Source of the DNA: Taenia hydatigena
Taxonomy: Eukaryota; Platyhelminthes; Cestoda; Cyclophyllidea; Taeniidae
NCBI GenBank assembly: GCA_036345935.2
Contig: JADWOT020000595.1
Span: 62,001-126,000, forward strand
Length of the DNA stretch: 64,000 nucleotides
Direction of reading: 5' to 3'
A model generated the notes under the pieces. That model saw nothing but the letters and a program-made list of their open reading frames with translations, made no database searches and was not told where the DNA came from. The translations under genes and the position numbers were made by a program. How positions within the stretch are numbered: the first letter of the stretch is position 1; every line of letters begins with the position of its first letter. This document shows positions 59,845 to 64,000 of the stretch, piece by piece.

Positions 59845-60135
59845 CGGTTGGTCGTGCGGCAAAAAAAAATTGAGAGAGCAATTTATGGAACAGTTGGCGG
59901 CTGTGAAATTGGATTGCAGTGAGTTTTGCTTGGCTTGTGCGTTGGCTGGGTCTTGATTTTATTCGGCTGATGGCTACACTTCATTGCGCGCAATGGGTTT
60001 AGAATGTGGGTGTTTGTGTAAGAGTAGATGACTGATGCAGATGGGATCGATTGAGTTGTTGAGGTTATGCAAGGAGGAGAATAGGTGGTCCATAATGTTG
60101 GTGTTTGCCCTTCCCACTCACTTGGAGTGTATCAA
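59845..60135 (+). repeat. Dispersed repeat, partner at 14195-14490
   Basis: Diverged direct copy. Its neighbour block 60475-60560 matches 14725-14805, so both ends of the duplicated segment are kept in the same order. Confidence 0.8.
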
Positions 60136-60165
60136 TGGATCCTGAATGCATTTACACTCTTCGAA

Positions 60166-60772
60166 TAGGCATACTGCTCTCGCATCGAAGAGATAGCAAT
60201 CGTAGCTTATCCCCTAATGTCGGCAACTTGAGCCCTCCACGTGGAATACTCGCCTGGTATGGGGGGAGGGGCAAGAGTGCTTAGGTCATGGGGAAAGGCG
60301 GTCCTGTCGTTGACGATGGAGTGGCAGTAAACGCTGCTCTTTCGCGGTGCCTGAGGTCAGAGCATCATTAGTGCGCTCACCATTACAGCTATCGAGTCGT
60401 CTTTTTACATCACCAGGCCTTTCCAATTTGAAACTATTGCATGCGACGGTTTTTGCGCACTGTCAACTTAAATATTGGGTCAAGGTAGAACAAAGCTTTG
60501 GTGTCCACCATTAACCTTGGCACCTCGGAGTGAAGTGAGTAGCTGCGCAGACGTTCGTCAAGTTCTTTTTGAGCTTGAAGGAATGAATGAGATGTGGATG
60601 GAGGCGGAGAGGATTGGGACAAATTGGTGCGTTTATGGGATCGGTTTACATGGTTGCTATTACCTTTAAGGTGAGGAGGCAGGACACGCGGCTTTCTTTG
60701 GGCCAAGTTTGGCTGATTTCAACCTCCTGGACTGCGGGGCCGATGAGGATCGAAAATCGCAGATTGAATGTC
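60166..60772 (+). repeat. Left arm of the second palindrome
   Basis: Reverse complement of 61474-62111. From about 60340 inward the two arms are almost identical (positions sum to 122246; two substitutions seen near 60728-60737). Outward the arms diverge and the right arm has about 27 extra bases. A 701-bp non-repeated centre separates them. Confidence 0.93.
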
Positions 60773-61037
60773 ATGTACAATCCTTTACAGATTTCCCTCG
60801 AGTAGAGTTTTGAAAAATCAGGGCAGAGCCAGTCAATTTGTCAGCCAAAACTTGCTTTAAAAATGTATTTTCAATCAGATTCTCTAAGACCACTACCACC
60901 TTTGTCTTTGCAAAGCCAGCATTTTTGTAAGCAGTTCGCTCACTCATGTCGACGAAACACAGATTGGCACCTTTAGGATAAGCTATACAATCGCCGCTCT
61001 TCACACCTTCCTTTGCTTTCAAGCACAGAGTAGCCAT
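60771..61037 (-). CDS. Uncharacterised frame downstream of the DEP-like exons
   Basis: Minus-strand 88-codon frame with SGDCIAYPKGANLCFVDMSE, NAGFAKTKVVVVLENLIENT and a GKSVKDCT end. It lies entirely in the palindrome centre and follows the DEP-like exon of this copy after a junction at AAGGAAGGTGTGAAGAGC that departs from the 48-kb copy. Composition looks protein-like, with alternating hydrophobic strands. No family recognised. Its frame differs from that of the DEP-like exon, so an intron or a frameshift lies between. Confidence 0.35.
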   Translation of the reverse strand: MATLCLKAKEGVKSGDCIAYPKGANLCFVDMSERTAYKNAGFAKTKVVVVLENLIENTFLKQVLADKLTGSALIFQNSTRGKSVKDCT

Positions 61038-61049
61038 GAGCCATAGGAG

Positions 61050-61560
61050 AAATGATCAATCCGGCATCGAACAGATACATGGCCACCTGCATCTAAGATT
61101 AAGGAAGATAAGCGCCACTTGAATCAAGCCACTCACCCTATCATTTGCATTGTCTCCAGGTAGGTCGCAGATCTTTATTTCATCGGGGTAAATAGCAATC
61201 AGCCACTCAACCATTGGAAGAACCTAAACAAGGGAAGAGAGTAGAAGTAATGCTTTGAATTCCAAACGCCTACCCTTCGCGGCATCTGCAAACAAGCCGT
61301 ATCATTAGCAAACCTCGAATCCCGAGAATTGCAGAGACTGTGATGTACACAAAAGAACTCACCACTGCGTCTTCGCATTAGACTTAATTCAGAGCGACGA
61401 GTGAGACGAATGATGGTCTCAGGTTTCAGCTCCCACTCTAATTCGACACGACTTTCAACACGCCGATTGGGCAGACATTCAATCTGCGATTTTCGATCCT
61501 CATCGGCCCTGCAGTCCAAGAGGTTGAAATCAGCCAAACTTGGCCCAAAGAAAGCCGCGT
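61050..61560 (-). pseudogene. DEP-like gene, third copy with upstream exons
   Basis: Minus strand: exon-like frame about 61560-61363 (ADFNLLDCRADEDRKSQIEC ... ELEWELKPETIIRLTRRS) ending at GTGAGT; a 77-nt intron; a 12-nt micro-exon (61285-61274); an intron; an 87-nt exon 61223-61137 (VLPMVEWLIAIYPDEIKICD); a 44-nt intron with intact TTAG; then MQVAMYLFDAGLIISPMAHG from 61092. All splice sites are canonical here, unlike the 36- and 48-kb copies. However, the phase of the first exon does not join the 87-nt exon in frame through a 12-nt micro-exon, so an error or lesion remains. The first exon spans the palindrome edge at 61474. Confidence 0.5.
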
Positions 61561-62111
61561 GTCCTGCCTCCTCACCTTAAAGGTAATAGCAACCATGTAA
61601 ACCGATCCCATAAACGCACCAATTTGTCCCAATCCTCTCCGCCTCCATCCACATCTCATTCATTCCTTCAAGCTCAAAAAGAACTTGACGAACGTCTGCG
61701 CAGCTACTCACTTCACTCCGAGGTGCCAAGGTTAATGGTGGACACCAAAGCTTTGTTCTACCTTGACCCAATATTTAAGTTGACAGTGCGCAAAAACCGT
61801 CGCATGCAATAGTTTCAAATTGGAAAGGCCTGGTGATGTAAAAAGACGACTCGATAGCTGTAATGGTGAGCGCACTAATGATGCTCTGACCTCAGGCACC
61901 GCAAAAGAACAGCGTTTACTGTAAAATCAGACAGAAGCGCTTTTGTTGCCACTCTATCGTCAACAGCAGGACGCCTTTTCCCATGACCTCAAGCACTCTT
62001 GCCCTTCCTCGCCCCCAAGCCAGGAGAGTATTCCACGTAAAGGGCTCAAGTTGCCGACATTAGGGGACAAGCTATGATTTCCATCTCTTTGATGCCAGAG
62101 CAGTATGCCTA
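61474..62111 (-). repeat. Right arm of the second palindrome
   Basis: Mirror of 60166-60772; see there. Its inner edge cuts through the ADFNLLDC exon frame, which continues uninterrupted into the centre. Confidence 0.93.
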
Positions 62112-62642
62112 GGAAACCTGCACTTGATGCTAATAATGGTTCTTGCTGAAAATGCCTGAGTACAGCTAGTGTTTTTTTTAAGCCAATGTAATTCTATCTA
62201 ACATTTTTATTAGCCTTAATCTCAAGGTTGATAGCAACGCCTGTTACTAAAGTTTCCTTTTTGCATAGCGAATTGCCTTTGCATACGGCTGGCGGTATGC
62301 ATGAAAAGTTGGGATTTGCCAAGATTGTGGTTGCTGTTCGTGGCTTGCACTTTGCTTTGAAGGAAGTGAATGCGTAGGTATCCATCATAAAGTGTGTCAT
62401 TTGTTTACTTTGTGCATGTCCAGAAGCATAGCTTGGCGCAAAATGGGGTTGTGTACTTTAATCTTATACTGGTGTAGACAATGCCCTTCTTGGCGTAGGT
62501 GACTTGTTGCGCTTTGGTTAAGTTTGCTGATTTTGATTTGTGCAAGTTCTTTTCAAATTAAGATAAAGAGTGAGGGTTTTGATTTCTTCGTTGGTTACGC
62601 GTCTCATTTGCATGCATGAATTAGCCTGTTAAAGTATTCCAG
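62112..62642 (+). other. Possible upstream exon of the 62.6-64 kb gene
   Basis: 62268-62375 reads ELPLHTAGGMHEKLGFAKIV and VAVRGLHFALKEVNA before a TAG, after an acceptor-like CATAG. It could be an exon with a missed donor or a separate relic. The rest of the interval is T-rich without frames. Confidence 0.3.
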
Positions 62643-63345
62643 AGGATTCTAAGGTATTGTTTGAGGTTCTAGAACAATTGCTTTGGGAAGCCATAAAGTT
62701 GGGACGGGGATATCTAAACCGTGGTTTTTTATGCCACAAGTACGGGCAAATCTGTTGGGGGGAATTGGCAAATGATACAACAATTGTAAGATGTAGTTTC
62801 CTGTGTCTTGATTTGGCCTTTAGCGCATCAGCGAATTCAAAAATGTAAATTTTTACTAACTCTTGCAGTTAAGCGTAAAGGTTCGCTCGCAAGAAAATCG
62901 TTCGCGATGCCTCCTTTCCCATGCTCAAGTCCAGATAACTGTTCCTGACTTTGACGATTAGTGAGGATAAGCACTCGCGTGTGGATTTTTGTGAATGAGC
63001 TCAGAAGTTCGACTTTTTCGACGGCCTTGAACAGGTTTTAATGCAACTCATGCATTTTTTCATTGATTGTAGAAACATATGATAATGAAAATGGTCTAGT
63101 GTTGGGGCTAGAGGAGATGCATTATAATTTAGCCTCACCATGCCAAATCGTAAGCTTGTACCTTATTCTCACTCTGCTGTCAGATTAAAGCTTTTTATTG
63201 TTGGGGTTTCATTCCGGTCTAGGTAGATCTCATGCAGGTGGTCAATGATAAAACAGAGCTGGAAGGATTTCTTCATGAGGGCACTTTCTTCGTCTCCTCG
63301 AAGGGCTTTCGTTCCCCGTTTCTCAGCTACAAGGGTTAATGAGGA
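62643..63345 (+). CDS. Multi-exon gene fragment, unidentified
   Basis: Exon 62643-62785 (VLFEVLEQLLWEAIKLGRGY ... CHKYGQICWGELANDTTI), 83-nt intron, exon 62869-62960 (LSVKVRSQENRSRCLLSHAQ VQITVPDFDD), then exon 63073-63149 (YDNENGLVLGLEEMHYNLAS PCQI), a 73-nt intron and an exon from 63223 (VDLMQVVNDKTELEGFLHEG TFFVSSKG). The first and last joins are in phase with canonical sites. Between 62960 and 63073 the phases do not match directly, so a small exon (perhaps around 62985-63034) or a lesion is needed. The segment from 63295 on is repeated at 7440-8130. Family not recognised; no signal peptide or membrane segment in these exons. Confidence 0.5.
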
Positions 63346-64000
63346 CGTCTACTCTGTACGACGCAGTCATTGGAGGGTTAAAAGGATCTGCGCTCCTTCA
63401 TCGTCCATATTGACAGCATGCAATTCATTCGACGCTCCTCGCATGAGGCTGCGAACCACAGTCTCATGGCAACAAGTACGTGCGTGGAGGCGAACAATCA
63501 AAAGGCTGTTTTTTTCGGTGGAACTACGGGTGTCAACTACTCGACCCCTTTTTCATCTCTTTGCTGAGTCGAGGGTGCAGCTGATGTTTTGATGGCTGCC
63601 GTCCAGTAGTAGCTACAGTAAGTGTTTACCTCCCCCACCAACGTAACACACTTGGCGTCCTTACCTTTTTTAATGGGCCCGACGTCAATCATGTATTGTT
63701 GGTTTCTTATCGGTTTTGTAATAATTGGCTCAATTCATGGTAGTAAGTTAGGCGTTGGAGCTTTTTTAGGTAAGGAAACACACTTGTTTTTTCGTGAACA
63801 AGTTTTTGATGTCGATTGAATAATAAAGCACCTGGGCTGTGGTAAATCTGTTGTAATCGAGGTGGGTGAAGTCATATTGCGGGAACCAGTCATCAGACGT
63901 TTATTCAGACGCCTTTTCCATAGTGGGTGTTTCTTGAACCAAACGGAAGCGAGCCGATGCAACACGTAGGGTTGTAGTGTTCTCTGTTCCCCAAACCTCT
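63295..64000 (+). repeat. Inverted partner of 7440-8130
   Basis: Includes the conserved DEDVYSVRRSHWR frame, a hydrophobic exon-like stretch (63691-63771, MYCWFLIGFVIIGSIHGSK) ending at GTAAGG, and a later exon-like stretch near 63833 (HLGCGKSVVIEVGEVILREP). These suggest continuing exons of the 62.6-kb gene. Stops in the 7.4-kb partner mark that copy as the decayed one. The match reaches the window edge. Confidence 0.7.

Noticed and set aside
60434..61812. Pairs of identical frames on opposite strands (90, 64 and 72 codons)
   Set aside because: They are mirror shadows created by palindrome 2, not separate genes.
1..64000. CRISPR arrays, operons, prokaryotic ribosome sites, rRNA or tRNA genes
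   Set aside because: No regularly spaced repeats, no long adjacent frames, and no recognisable rRNA or tRNA sequence on reading both strands.

Overview
The window is eukaryotic, gene-poor and built largely from duplicated, decayed gene pieces. No reading frame on either strand exceeds about 160 codons. The coding signal I can defend sits in short exons with GT..AG introns of two size groups, about 30-55 nt and about 73-99 nt. With a CAP/venom-allergen-like C-terminus, this suggests a parasitic flatworm, most likely a cestode. That assignment is inference: no rRNA, tRNA or diagnostic marker was found. I see no prokaryotic, viral, CRISPR or autonomous transposon genes.

Layout. 1-5.4 kb: two tandem copies (A, B) of a minus-strand gene-derived unit; a third (C) lies at 14.8-16.2 kb and an inverted fragment (D) at 31.7 kb. 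6.1-6.4 kb: one good minus-strand first-exon candidate. 7.4-8.5 kb and 14.2-14.8 kb: dispersed repeats whose partners lie at 47.6, 59.8-60.6 and 63.3-64.0 kb. 16.0-31.9 kb: a large palindrome. Its inner arms, 16937-21455 and 24700-29218, are 4519 bp each, collinear without gaps and almost identical, around a 3244-bp unique spacer. The spacer holds a broken CAP-domain gene. Older, diverged outer arms lie at 16035-16425 and 31415-31860, and a fold-back hairpin sits beside the right junction.

34.3-36.8 kb: decayed copy of a two-part segment (a small basic/coiled-coil gene, then a gene with a DEP-like helix pattern), repeated at 56.7-58.2 kb, 60.8-61.8 kb (minus) and 48.3-49.0 kb (minus). 37.9-38.8 kb: minus-strand relic of a PPX1/prune-family exopolyphosphatase that has lost its DHH motif. 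52.5-52.8 kb: an apparently intact two-exon gene for an 83-residue, strongly diverged histone-H4-like protein. 59.2-59.8 kb: a three-exon gene with a cupin-type motif and one frameshift. 60.2-62.1 kb: a second palindrome with near-identical inner and diverged outer parts. 62.6-64.0 kb: exons of an unidentified plus-strand gene with an inverted relic at 7.4-8.1 kb. Three copies of a short dispersed element (39.9, 49.4, 56.9 kb) may be transposons.

There is no pathway or operon. The region looks like a duplication- and gene-conversion-prone, possibly pericentromeric or subtelomeric, graveyard with a few possibly living genes, the H4-like gene being the best. Identities come from reading motifs by eye, without database searches.
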